From QWHO01 sp021404945 (GTDB lineage Bacteria; Vulcanimicrobiota; Xenobia; Xenobiales; QWHO01): DNA of 64,000 nt. A program made the translations under genes and the position numbers. Location: NCBI GenBank assembly GCA_963169765.1, contig CAUJEN010000150.1:7923-71922 (forward strand), given 5' to 3'. Each line of letters starts with the position of its first letter. Within the stretch, counting starts at the first letter, position 1. The notes below the pieces were generated by a model, which worked only from the letters and a program-made list of their open reading frames with translations, made no database searches and was not told where the DNA came from. Below are positions 44,067 to 51,930 of this stretch, piece by piece.

Positions 44067-44821
44067 TTCGTGTAGTAGATCCCGCTGTTGGGGTCCTTAT
44101 TGCGTTCTGAGATCACCTGGTGACCGGGGCGATCGTTGTTGGAGCCGATGGTGCGCGTGCCACCGGCGGCTGTGACGAGCTCCACGTGACCGCGCGAGTG
44201 ATTCATCCAGACATCGCCCGGCTTGGCCTGGCTGGCGGGGATGCGACGCCAGCCCTGCTTGATGAGAGCCTGCTCCATGGATTTGACGTTCACGTGATGT
44301 CCCTGCAGCTTGCCGGTGCTCTCCAGAAGCGAGCTGACAAAATCAGCACAATTGTTGGTCTGGCCGCCCGCTGCCGTGAACTTGGGCAGCTTGCCCTTGA
44401 TGTCGGCCGAGTTCTGACCGATGAACTTTCGACCCAGCTCGACGGCATCGCTGCCGGAGTTACCGCTGGGGGTCACGCCGCCAGCGGTGCCCGTGTTGCC
44501 CGTGTTGCCCACGCCCGTCGGCGCATTTGCGCCACCGCCGTTATTGAAGAGAGGCACGCCAGCGAGCCCTCCCGGGGCGATCCCGCTCTCGGAGGTGGCT
44601 GCCCCGGCTCCCCCCAGGCCGGCCGACTGGCCGACCATCAGGCCCATCAGCATCCCGATCAGATACTGCTGCATGTTGAACTGCTGCATCATGGCCCCGT
44701 CGAGCCCCATCGGTCCGCCCAGACGATTGAGCGCTGCCCCCAACCCCATGGGAGCGTAACCGCCGATCGAGCTGGCATCTCCGGGGCCACCCAGGGCCGT
44801 CAGTGCAGTGAGTGGGTCCAT
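44063..44821 (-). CDS. NlpC/CHAP-like peptidoglycan hydrolase domain protein without signal peptide
   Basis: The 252-residue protein has a Gly/Met/Leu-rich N-terminus (FNMQQYLIGMLMGLMVGQSAG) and a long Gly/Asn/Thr linker. A cysteine-peptidase domain follows from ~125: NNCADFVSSLL with Cys158, PGDVWMNHSRGHVELVT with His212, then IGSNN. That order (Cys, then GDV, then GHV) is typical of NlpC/P60 and CHAP amidases. With no Sec signal it would need another export route. GGAGG precedes the ATG. It is coupled to the small helical gene downstream. Confidence 0.85.
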   Translation of the reverse strand: MDPLTALTALGGPGDASSIGGYAPMGLGAALNRLGGPMGLDGAMMQQFNMQQYLIGMLMGLMVGQSAGLGGAGAATSESGIAPGGLAGVPLFNNGGGANAPTGVGNTGNTGTAGGVTPSGNSGSDAVELGRKFIGQNSADIKGKLPKFTAAGGQTNNCADFVSSLLESTGKLQGHHVNVKSMEQALIKQGWRRIPASQAKPGDVWMNHSRGHVELVTAAGGTRTIGSNNDRPGHQVISERNKDPNSGIYYTK

Positions 44822-44929
44822 CGGTCAACCTCCTTGTCGTGTTTGCATCTTACCACTGCGACCGGGACTCCCCCAGGTAGGCAAGTTAAGAAAATGAAAC
44901 CGATGTGAATTGTTTGTATCCGACTTGCG

Positions 44930-45105
44930 AACAGGGGAGGGCGCCAGCTTGAGAGAAGTGTCTCGGGCGTCGGGAGTTCGGGAAAGCCGGTGAGAATCCG
45001 GCACGGTTGCCGCCACTGTAAGCGAAAGGCCTCCCAGGAGGCACGGAGCCGCGAAGTCAGGGACCGGCACGGCGCGTGACCAGCGGCCCCCTCCGGACAA
45101 GAGGC
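44930..45105 (+). promoter_or_regulatory. Cobalamin (B12) riboswitch
   Basis: The core matches the B12 element: GCCGGTGAGAATCCGGCACG, then GCCGCCACTGTAAGCGA, and the B12 box with GAAGTCAGGGACC at 45053-45065. It lies on the plus strand in the leader of btuF. Cobalamin binding normally lowers expression of the uptake genes. The exact ends are estimated. The remaining ~45 nt before the ATG likely hold the expression platform. The rest of the 327-bp gap back to 44822 holds promoters. Confidence 0.93.
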
Positions 45106-45148
45106 GGGCAGGGCGCCGCTGAGCCAGAAAGAGAGGCGGGGCGTCCGA

Positions 45149-45946
45149 ATGCGGATTCTGAGCGCGCTGCTCGCGCTGGCCCTGCTCTGCTCCTGCGCCC
45201 CTGCCCCCCGTGCGACGACCCCCGGTCCCGCCCAGCGCATCATCAGCCTCGTGCCCAGCCTGACCGAGGTTCTCTTTTCACTGGGAGCCGGCCCCCGCGT
45301 GATCGGCGTGACGGCCAACGACCATTATCCCCCCGAAGTCGAGGGGCTGCCCCGGGTGGGCGACATGGCCCCCGACTATGAGCGCATTCTGGCTCTACAA
45401 CCAGATCTGGTCGTGGCCGACCCGGGCATGCAACCGCGAGAGATCACTCGCCTGCGCGAGCTCGGCCTGCCGGTGCTGAGCCTGCCTTCTCAGAGCCTCA
45501 GCGGGTTGCGGAAAGCCCTGGCCGAGCTGAGCAAAGCCACCGGGACCGAGGCTCGCGGTCAGGAGCTGCAAGGTCAGCTGGCACGCCTGAAACCGCCCCC
45601 CGGTCCGGGAGTAAGGGTCTTCGTGGAGATCTGGGACAAACCGCTCATGACCACGGGGGGCGGCACGTTCGTGGACGAGCTGATCACTCTGGCCGGAGGT
45701 CGCAACGTCTACGCCGACCGCCAGCAGTACCCCAGCATCAGCGTGGAAGACCTGCTGCTGCGCCAGCCCGAGGTGATCGTGCTGACCGTGAGCCAGGTCG
45801 AGGAGGCCCGCTCCCGGCCCGGCTGGGACCGCCTGGCCGCAGTCCGAAGCGGACGGATCTATCGCATGGAGCCAGACCTCCTGGTGCGGCCCACCCTGCG
45901 GCTCCCCCAGGCTGTGGAGCAGTTGGGGGGGTTTCTGAGTCCATGA
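45149..45946 (+). CDS. btuF: Cobalamin ABC transporter substrate-binding lipoprotein
   Basis: This 265-residue protein has a lipoprotein signal (LALALLCSC lipobox near residue 16) and the class III binding fold: RIISLVPSLTEVLFSLGAG, VGDMAPDYERILALQPDLVVAD, then a long helix and GGGTFVDELITLAGGRNVYAD. BtuF captures B12 in the periplasm and passes it to BtuCD. Placement under a B12 riboswitch supports the ligand assignment. It overlaps btuC by 4 nt (ATGA). Confidence 0.92.
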   Translation: MRILSALLALALLCSCAPAPRATTPGPAQRIISLVPSLTEVLFSLGAGPRVIGVTANDHYPPEVEGLPRVGDMAPDYERILALQPDLVVADPGMQPREITRLRELGLPVLSLPSQSLSGLRKALAELSKATGTEARGQELQGQLARLKPPPGPGVRVFVEIWDKPLMTTGGGTFVDELITLAGGRNVYADRQQYPSISVEDLLLRQPEVIVLTVSQVEEARSRPGWDRLAAVRSGRIYRMEPDLLVRPTLRLPQAVEQLGGFLSP

Positions 45947-46899
45947 TCGCCCGTCTGGGGGGCCTGATGCTGCTGGGACTGCTGGGACTGGCTGCCTGCC
46001 TGGCGGTGGCCGTCTCGCTGGGCAGCATCAGCATCAACCTGCTCGAGCTCGACGACGTGACTCGAGCCATCCTGCTGGACATCCGACTGCCGCGAGCCTT
46101 GCTGGGAGCCTGCGTGGGCGCCTGTCTGGCCAGCGCCGGAGTGGCCTTTCAGGCTCTCCTGCGCAATCCCCTGGCCGACCCTTACGTGGTAGGGGCCAGC
46201 TCGGGGGCGGCCCTGGGGGCGGCCCTGGCCTTCCTGCTGGGACTCACTTCGGTGCTGCCCCTGGCTGCTTTCGCGGGGGCAGTAGGAGCGATGCTGTTCA
46301 TTGTGCGCCTGGCCCGCATCGGAGGGGCCCTGCCGGTGGACACGTTCCTGCTGGCAGGCGTGGTGGTGGGCTCGTTCCTCTGGTCTCTGGTCAGTTTCAT
46401 GCTCACCCTTGCGCGCCAGGACATGGCACGCATCGTGTTCTGGCTCATGGGCAGCCTGGCCGACGCGCGCTGGAGCCAGCTGCCGCTCATCCTCCCCTAC
46501 CTGGTGATAGGCCTGGGCGGGCTCTACTACGGGGCTTTGAGCTTGAACCTGCTGACTCTGGGTGAAGAGGCGGCCATCCCCCTGGGCCTGCCGGCCGAGC
46601 GGGCCAAGCTGTGGGTCTTGCTGGGGGCCACGCTGCTGACCGCCGCGGCCGTCTCGGTGAGCGGACTGATCGGCTTTCTGGGACTGATCGTGCCTCATCT
46701 TTGTCGCGGCCTGGTGGGCCCCGACCACCGCCTGCTACTGCCCGCGGCGGCCCTGGGCGGGGCCATGTTCCTGGTCTTGTGCGATACCCTGGCGCGCAGT
46801 CTGCGCCCCGGCCTGGAGCTGCCGGTGGGCGTGATCACCGCCCTGTTGGGAGCCCCGTTCTTCTTCTGGCTGCTCTACAGCCGTCGGAGGTTGACGTGA
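45943..46899 (+). CDS. btuC: Cobalamin ABC transporter permease
   Basis: This 318-residue FecCD/BtuC-type permease has about nine to ten helices. Family signatures are RLPRALLGACVGACLASAGVAFQALLRNPLADP near residue 50 and SGLIGFLGLIVPHLCRGLVGPDHRLLLP near residue 230, which contacts the ATPase. It forms a homodimer channel with two BtuD subunits. It overlaps btuF and btuD by 4 nt each. Confidence 0.93.
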   Translation: MIARLGGLMLLGLLGLAACLAVAVSLGSISINLLELDDVTRAILLDIRLPRALLGACVGACLASAGVAFQALLRNPLADPYVVGASSGAALGAALAFLLGLTSVLPLAAFAGAVGAMLFIVRLARIGGALPVDTFLLAGVVVGSFLWSLVSFMLTLARQDMARIVFWLMGSLADARWSQLPLILPYLVIGLGGLYYGALSLNLLTLGEEAAIPLGLPAERAKLWVLLGATLLTAAAVSVSGLIGFLGLIVPHLCRGLVGPDHRLLLPAAALGGAMFLVLCDTLARSLRPGLELPVGVITALLGAPFFFWLLYSRRRLT

Positions 46900-47693
46900 G
46901 CCTGCGAGGCTCCGACCTGAGCTGCAGCTACGGCTCCACCCCGGTCCTGCACGAGGTATCCGTGCAGCTCGAGCAGGGTGAGCTGGTAGGAATTCTGGGG
47001 CCCAACGGCTCAGGCAAGTCCACCCTGCTCAAGGTGCTGGCGGGCGTGCTGACCCCCGCCAGCGGAAAAGTGCTGCTGGAGGAACGCTCGCTGAGCGAGT
47101 ACCGGCGCCGCGATCTGGCCTGCCGGCTGGCCTACGTGCCCCAGCAGGTGGAGCTGCCCTTTCCCTTTCGTTGTAACGAGCTGGTGATGATGGGGCGCTA
47201 TGCCCGCATGCTCGGCCCGGGGCTGCAAGAGGGCGCTCACCAGGAGGCGGTGCGTCAAGCGATGCGGGCCACCGGGGTCGAGGCGCTGGCCGATCGCCGC
47301 TTCAGCGAGCTCTCCGGGGGAGAGGCCCAGCGTGTGCGAATCGCCCAGGCCCTGGCCCAGGAAGGCCAGGTCATGCTGCTCGACGAGCCCACCTCCCACC
47401 TGGACGTGGCCTACCAGTTGGATCTGATGCGACTCCTGTCCTCTCTGGCGGCTCAGGGGCAGGCTCTGGCTGTCTCCCTGCATGATCTCAACCTGGCGGC
47501 CCTGTTCTGCCACAGGCTGGTCTTGCTGAAAGCGGGCCGGGTGGTGGCTTGCGGAGCCCCGGCCGAGGTACTTACGGTGGACAGGCTTGAGCAGGCCTTT
47601 GCGGTGAGATTGGAGGTGCAAGCCGGTCCCCCGGTGCGGGTGTTCGCCGGGAGTCAGAGCCGGTTGGGGGACCGCCGGGTCAGAAATGATTAA
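46896..47693 (+). CDS. btuD: Cobalamin ABC transporter ATP-binding protein
   Basis: This 265-residue ATPase has Walker A (GPNGSGKST), the Q-loop (YVPQQVE), signature (LSGGEAQRVRIAQAL), Walker B (VMLLDEPTSHLD) and the H-loop (AVSLHDLN). The true start is GTG 46896, overlapping the btuC stop with GGAGG upstream; the longer frame lies inside btuC. Its stop codon lies in the left arm of a hairpin. Confidence 0.93.
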   Translation: MSLRGSDLSCSYGSTPVLHEVSVQLEQGELVGILGPNGSGKSTLLKVLAGVLTPASGKVLLEERSLSEYRRRDLACRLAYVPQQVELPFPFRCNELVMMGRYARMLGPGLQEGAHQEAVRQAMRATGVEALADRRFSELSGGEAQRVRIAQALAQEGQVMLLDEPTSHLDVAYQLDLMRLLSSLAAQGQALAVSLHDLNLAALFCHRLVLLKAGRVVACGAPAEVLTVDRLEQAFAVRLEVQAGPPVRVFAGSQSRLGDRRVRND

Positions 47694-47794
47694 TGTGCTC
47701 GCACTTTGGTTTTGCACATTAACACAATCTAACGAACGCGCCGGAACTGCGTTCCAGCGCGTTGTAAAGTGCAAGACCAAAGGCCTTGCACTTT
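47690..47794. terminator. Three consecutive hairpins between btuD and ogt
   Basis: Hairpin 1: TTAATGTGC (47690-47698) with GCACATTAA (47714-47722). Hairpin 2: AACGCGCCGGAAC (47735-47747) with GTTCCAGCGCGTT (47751-47763), one mismatch. Hairpin 3: AAAGTGCAAG (47766-47775) with CTTGCACTTT (47785-47794). They lie between convergent btuD and ogt and may end transcription from both sides. Hairpin 1 holds the btuD stop; hairpins 2 and 3 lie in the tail of the ogt frame. Confidence 0.6.
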
Positions 47795-48252
47795 AGATAC
47801 ACCTGCCCGCAGAGAGTGACCCTCGTGGGCCAGCAGCCAGCGCTTGCTCTCCAGGCCCCCGGCGTAGCCGGTCAGTTGGCCGTCGCTGCCGATGACTCGA
47901 TGGCAGGGCACCACGATGGCCAGCGGATTGCGAGCGTTGGCCGCGCCCACAGCCCGCACCGCGCGTGGCCGGCCGATCAGGCGGGCTACCTCGGCGTAGC
48001 TGGCGGTCTGGCCGAAGGGGATGCCGACCAGCGACCTCCAGACTTGCTCCTGAAACGCAGTGCCATTGGTCCCCAGCGCAAGCTCGAAGGCTCGCCGGCT
48101 TCCATCAAAGTATTCCTGAGCTGACGACGCGCATCGTGCAACACCGGATCGCTCGATTCGCCCCCCCGGGCCTCTCCAAACAGGATCGACACCAGGCGGT
48201 TGTGCCGGGCGGTCAGGGTCAGGGGGCCGAGCGGGCTTTCCATCGTCAACAT
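47729..48252 (-). pseudogene. ogt: Methylated-DNA--protein-cysteine methyltransferase, frameshifted
   Basis: The start MESPLGPLTLTARHNRLVSILFGEA and the middle VLHDARRQL are in one frame. QEYFDGSRRAFELALGTNG through the active site IVVPCHRVIGSDGQLTGYAGGLESKRWLL is in the next. One missing base near 48117 explains this. The catalytic PCHRV is intact. The downstream frame runs ~30 residues past the usual end into hairpins. The ATG overlaps the stop of the Ada-AlkA gene (TGATG), as for a once-functional operon partner. A sequencing or assembly error is the other explanation. Confidence 0.85.
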
Positions 48253-49607
48253 CAGGGCAGGTTTCCTTTCGTCCACAGGTGCATGACGGCGTAAGAGCGC
48301 CAGGGACGCCAGCGCTCGGCCAGCTCGAGGGCCTTCGGGCCCAGCAGCTTGCGAACGCCCAGGTCGGTCTGAGGAAACGCATCCGGCCAGTGCAGCGCCC
48401 GCAGGGCCACGTAGTGCGAGGTCCAGGGGCCGATGCCGGGCAGGCTTTCCAGCTTGCTCAGCGTTTCCTGGAGCGGTTGGCTGCCATCCAGCCGCAGCTC
48501 GCCTGATGCCACCTTGCCGGCCAGGCTCACCAGGCTGCGCGCCCGCGCCCTGGGCAGGCCCAGCGAGGCGATCTCTTCGGGGTCTTCCTCGGCCAGCATC
48601 TGTGGGCCGGGAAAGAAGCCTCCGTAGCGGGCCACCAGGCGCCCCGCCAGCGTGGTGGCTGCCCGCACGCTGACCTGCTGGCCCAGCACCGCGCGCAGCG
48701 CCATTTCGAAAGGGTCGAACGCCCCGGGTACGCGCAGTCCGGCGTCGTAACCAGGCCCGAGCACCTGCGCGATCTCGGCCGGATGGGCGTCCAGGTCGAA
48801 GAGACTGCGCAGGCGGGCGCGCAGGCTCAGGGTCTGACGGGCCAGCGAGAGCGGCAGGCGGGCCACCAACGCCGGCCTGGCGGGGTGGTGGCCAACCAGA
48901 ATCTCGCCCTGCGGGGTCAGACGGCGAACCTCGTGATCGCTCACCGACTCCAGGCCGGTCACGGCCCGGGCGCGCAAAAATGCGAGCATCCCGGCCCAAT
49001 CATAAGGTGGACGGTAATCCAGCCGCAGGCTCAGCCCGCTCGCCGGAGGGCCCTCGCAGCGCAGAGACGAAGGGGGGCGCCCGAACTGCTCCTGAAACAA
49101 CGCGTTGAAGCGGCGCAGGCTGCCGAACCCGCAGGCAAACGCAACCTCGGTCAGGCTCAGCTCGGAGTCGCGCAACAACTGGCGGGCCATCGCCAGACGC
49201 CGGGTCTGGGCCAGGCCCACCGGTGAGACGCCCAGCTCGCTCTGCATCGAGCGGCGCAGATGGCGAGCGCTCACCCCGAGCCTTCCGGCCAGCTCTTCCA
49301 GCGAAGCCTCATTCAAGAAACCTTCGTCGATCAACTTCACGGCCGATTGCACCAGGCGCGAGACGGCGTCCACCGGCGCCTGCCCCGGCGCAAGCTCGGG
49401 ACGGCAACGCAGGCAAGCCCGGTAACCGGCCCGCTCGGCCTGGGCCGCGTTGGCATAGAACGCGCAGCTCCGGCGAGCCGGGCGGCGGGCCGGGCAGATG
49501 GGGCGGCAGTAGATCCGGGTGCTGCACACGGCCACGAAAAACTGCCCGTCGAAGCGGGGGTCTCGCGCCGACAGAGCCCGGTAGCAAGTCTCGTCATCCA
49601 GCGTCAC
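48252..49607 (-). CDS. alkA: Ada-type sensor/AraC regulator fused to AlkA glycosylase
   Basis: This 451-residue protein joins three parts. The N-terminal Ada zinc domain has all four ligands (C34, C38, C65, C68; IYCRPICPARR, ACLRC). An AraC-type helix-turn-helix follows at ~85-190 (SLEELAGRLGVSARHLRRSM, EVAFACGFGSLRRFNALF). The AlkA 3-methyladenine glycosylase comes last (ILGQQVS-like VLGQQVSVRAATT, LPGIGPWTSHYVALRAL and catalytic Asp in FPQTDLGVRK). Methyl-phosphotriester sensing by the Ada domain should activate transcription, while AlkA removes alkylated bases. This fusion is known in several bacteria. It is coupled to the broken ogt. Confidence 0.94.
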   Translation of the reverse strand: MTLDDETCYRALSARDPRFDGQFFVAVCSTRIYCRPICPARRPARRSCAFYANAAQAERAGYRACLRCRPELAPGQAPVDAVSRLVQSAVKLIDEGFLNEASLEELAGRLGVSARHLRRSMQSELGVSPVGLAQTRRLAMARQLLRDSELSLTEVAFACGFGSLRRFNALFQEQFGRPPSSLRCEGPPASGLSLRLDYRPPYDWAGMLAFLRARAVTGLESVSDHEVRRLTPQGEILVGHHPARPALVARLPLSLARQTLSLRARLRSLFDLDAHPAEIAQVLGPGYDAGLRVPGAFDPFEMALRAVLGQQVSVRAATTLAGRLVARYGGFFPGPQMLAEEDPEEIASLGLPRARARSLVSLAGKVASGELRLDGSQPLQETLSKLESLPGIGPWTSHYVALRALHWPDAFPQTDLGVRKLLGPKALELAERWRPWRSYAVMHLWTKGNLP

Positions 49608-49867
49608 CAGGCCACTCTAGCACGACGGTGGGGAGAGTGTCTCGCCGTTTTCGGACCTGACGCTGGCGCTGGGCAAGGGAGGGCGGGATGCTTGACCAGG
49701 CCTGGCAACTCTCAGTGATCGAAGTCTCGGAGCCGGCTGCCCATCGAGAGGGAACTGGCTTCTCGTCCAGTGCTCCGGGATCTCGTTCATCGAATGGCAA
49801 ACTTTGGGCAATCTCGCAGCAAGGAACCGGCAACAATCCATTAACCGTGCTCTGTCAAGCTGGTCCT

Positions 49868-50548
49868 ATGAAGCTACAACAACCTCTCCACCTCCATCTT
49901 CGGGACCTGCGCACCCGGGCAGGGCTGAGTCAGCTTCAGCTGGCTATTCTCTCGACCGTGGATGCAAGAAGGGTCTGCGATTACGAACAGGGCTTGCGCA
50001 AACCGTCCCCGGCTCATCTCGAGCTCGTGGCTCCGCATCTCAAGACAAACCTTCCGGCGCTGCTGCTCCACCCCGACCTCTGGCGCAGCCGCTCCTCTCG
50101 GGACAAATGGTTCCAGGACAAGCATCCTTTTTGGCCTGATATCGAGCGGTTCGGCCACGAGCGATTGAAGTCTGCCATGGCTGCCTTTGGCCCGGGGATC
50201 AAGCGGCTCGTCGATGCCTGCTCGGAGTCTGGCAGAGCGTTCCTGACCCTGACCCCGAGCGACTCCAGCCCGGAATGGACGTTCCAGTTAAAGCATATCT
50301 TGGGGGGAACCGAGCCCTCCCTGGCCTCGCCGCTCGGGATCCAATTCCGTCGCCACTTCGTGACCCACCCGAAGGAACATCGCTATGTGGGCGACTGCTC
50401 GGTGCCCTGCCTGATCGGAGCTTGCGCCAACGTGCGCTACATTCTGATCCCCAAAGTGAGCGTGCGAACCTTCGCCCATCCCGACTTTCCCATCACGATG
50501 GATTTTCTGTGCGGAATCCGCGAGCCCGTCAGCCCATTCACCACCTGA
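49868..50548 (+). CDS. XRE-family helix-turn-helix protein
   Basis: This 226-residue protein has an N-terminal HTH (LRDLRTRAGLSQLQLAIL...RRVCDYEQGLRKPSPAHLELVAPHL, residues ~8-60). The ~160-residue C-terminal domain is unrecognised (KWFQDKHPFWPDIERFGHERL; ITMDFLCGIREPVSPF). The ATG at 49868 is preferred; the longer frame from 49688 is not protein-like. The ribosome-binding site is weak. The 260 bp before it hold the divergent promoters of this gene and Ada-AlkA; no standard Ada box is obvious. Confidence 0.75.
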   Translation: MKLQQPLHLHLRDLRTRAGLSQLQLAILSTVDARRVCDYEQGLRKPSPAHLELVAPHLKTNLPALLLHPDLWRSRSSRDKWFQDKHPFWPDIERFGHERLKSAMAAFGPGIKRLVDACSESGRAFLTLTPSDSSPEWTFQLKHILGGTEPSLASPLGIQFRRHFVTHPKEHRYVGDCSVPCLIGACANVRYILIPKVSVRTFAHPDFPITMDFLCGIREPVSPFTT

Positions 50549-50751
50549 ACTTGGAGGTGGACGGCACAGGCCACGACCCTCGTTGGGACGCCAGGCGCCA
50601 GAACGCTCTCGCGATGCACACCGTGCGGTTTACGCAGGAGGACATCGGAGAGCGGACTTCCTGGACTTGTTCCACGGCCGGATCATCCCGTACGCCAATC
50701 TCTCGCGAGCAGCCTGACGATCCCAGATTTCTTGTGAATCCTCGGTCGGGG

Positions 50752-50804
50752 CGTGGGATATCCCACGTTCAGCATGGGATCCACACCCTGCCAGGGGATC
50801 CCAT
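50752..50804. repeat. 16-bp perfect palindrome and adjacent hairpin
   Basis: CGTGGGATATCCCACG (50752-50767) is a perfect 16-bp palindrome. It is followed by ATGGGATCC (50774-50782) and its exact complement GGATCCCAT (50796-50804). All share the GGGAT core. They lie between the convergent HTH and membrane-protein genes; the second hairpin encodes the last residues of the latter. This could be a bidirectional terminator or a protein-binding site. The 220 bp from 50549 hold no other feature. Confidence 0.6.
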
Positions 50805-51875
50805 CTTGGGCCGAGATCCGGTCTCGGAGGTCCGCTGGACCCGCAGAGAAAGGCTCACGCGCGGCTCCAGGGGTCTATCGGCTGGCGCTTGCGCGAGCGC
50901 TCCCCGTGCTGGCCGCAACCGGACCATCACCCCGCCCACCTGGACCGCATGCTCGCCCTCCACGATACCGCTACCGGTTCCCTCGATGCTCCACTCGCGG
51001 ACCTTCTGGGCCTCCTTGTCAGCCTCGCGGAAGGATTCCAACTGCGGCTGCCAGCGGTCCAGGATCTCGAGCTGCTTGTCCTGGTCCTGGATGATGAGGA
51101 TGGGAAGGACGGCCAATCCGAGCCCTGCGAGGGGGAACCCGATGGCCGGGTGGCCCGACCCCGCGATCAGCATGCCGATCCCGAAGACCCAGGGAGACGC
51201 CGAGCCGATGCGACCGACCAGAGCGCCGCGCTGCAGGATCTCGAGACGCTTGCCCTCCAGGGTTTTGTCGTCGGGACCTTTGAGCCGCTTGAGGTCCTTC
51301 TTCAGGAGCTCGCGTGCCGGGGCCGCTTCGGGCTTGTGCTCCGACTCCAGCACGGTCTGGGTCGCGCGCAGCAGGCTGCGCAGCTGGCCGAGGGTGGCCT
51401 CGCCGCCCAGCGAGACCGTGGGCGAAGCAACCGGGCTTCCGGTTGCTGGCGAGAAGCTCCTGGCGGCCAGCTCCTCGTTCAGGGCTCTATCCGCCTCCAG
51501 AGCCATCTCCCGGTCCACCTGCTCGACGACGGACCAGAGGCCCACTCCCATGGAGCCTCCCAGGCATGCGAACGAACCGAGGGTGCCCAGCACCCCGTTC
51601 TGCCCCGTCCCAATCAGGGCAACAAGCCCGCCAAAGAGCGTTGCGCTCAAGAGGAGCTTGGCGCCGAGCTTGTAGCTCGCCTTGCGGGCCTGGGCGCGCA
51701 GGTGTCGCTGCACGTCCTGCACCGTGTCGCCCGGGTTATTCTCCAGCAAGTCGATGCGCTGTTTCACCTGGCGATAGGCGATGTCGGTGGCGGGGTTGGA
51801 CAGGTGCGGCTCCAGGCGGGTGGCCCGCTGGCGGAGGTCCTCCAGGAGGTGAGACTTGGCGACCTGCACGTGCAT
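50769..51875 (-). CDS. Hypothetical membrane protein
   Basis: This 368-residue protein has a helical cytosolic N-terminus (LEDLRQRATRLEPHL...QVKQRIDLLENN), a helical hairpin in the membrane (KLLLSATLFGGLVALIGTG; LGSFACLGGSMGVGLWSVV), a soluble charged stretch and a second hairpin (PWVFGIGMLIAGSGHPAIGFPLAGLGLAVLPILII). The C-terminal ~50 residues are Arg/Pro-rich and may be a poorly conserved tail. No family is recognised. It lies 55 bp downstream of the giant M48 gene on the same strand, so the two may be co-transcribed. Confidence 0.75.
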   Translation of the reverse strand: MHVQVAKSHLLEDLRQRATRLEPHLSNPATDIAYRQVKQRIDLLENNPGDTVQDVQRHLRAQARKASYKLGAKLLLSATLFGGLVALIGTGQNGVLGTLGSFACLGGSMGVGLWSVVEQVDREMALEADRALNEELAARSFSPATGSPVASPTVSLGGEATLGQLRSLLRATQTVLESEHKPEAAPARELLKKDLKRLKGPDDKTLEGKRLEILQRGALVGRIGSASPWVFGIGMLIAGSGHPAIGFPLAGLGLAVLPILIIQDQDKQLEILDRWQPQLESFREADKEAQKVREWSIEGTGSGIVEGEHAVQVGGVMVRLRPARGALAQAPADRPLEPRVSLSLRVQRTSETGSRPKMGSPGRVWIPC

Positions 51876-51930
51876 GGCGCCACAGTTTGCTCGCCGACGC
51901 TGAAAAAAAGCTGAAAATTAGCAAAGAGGC

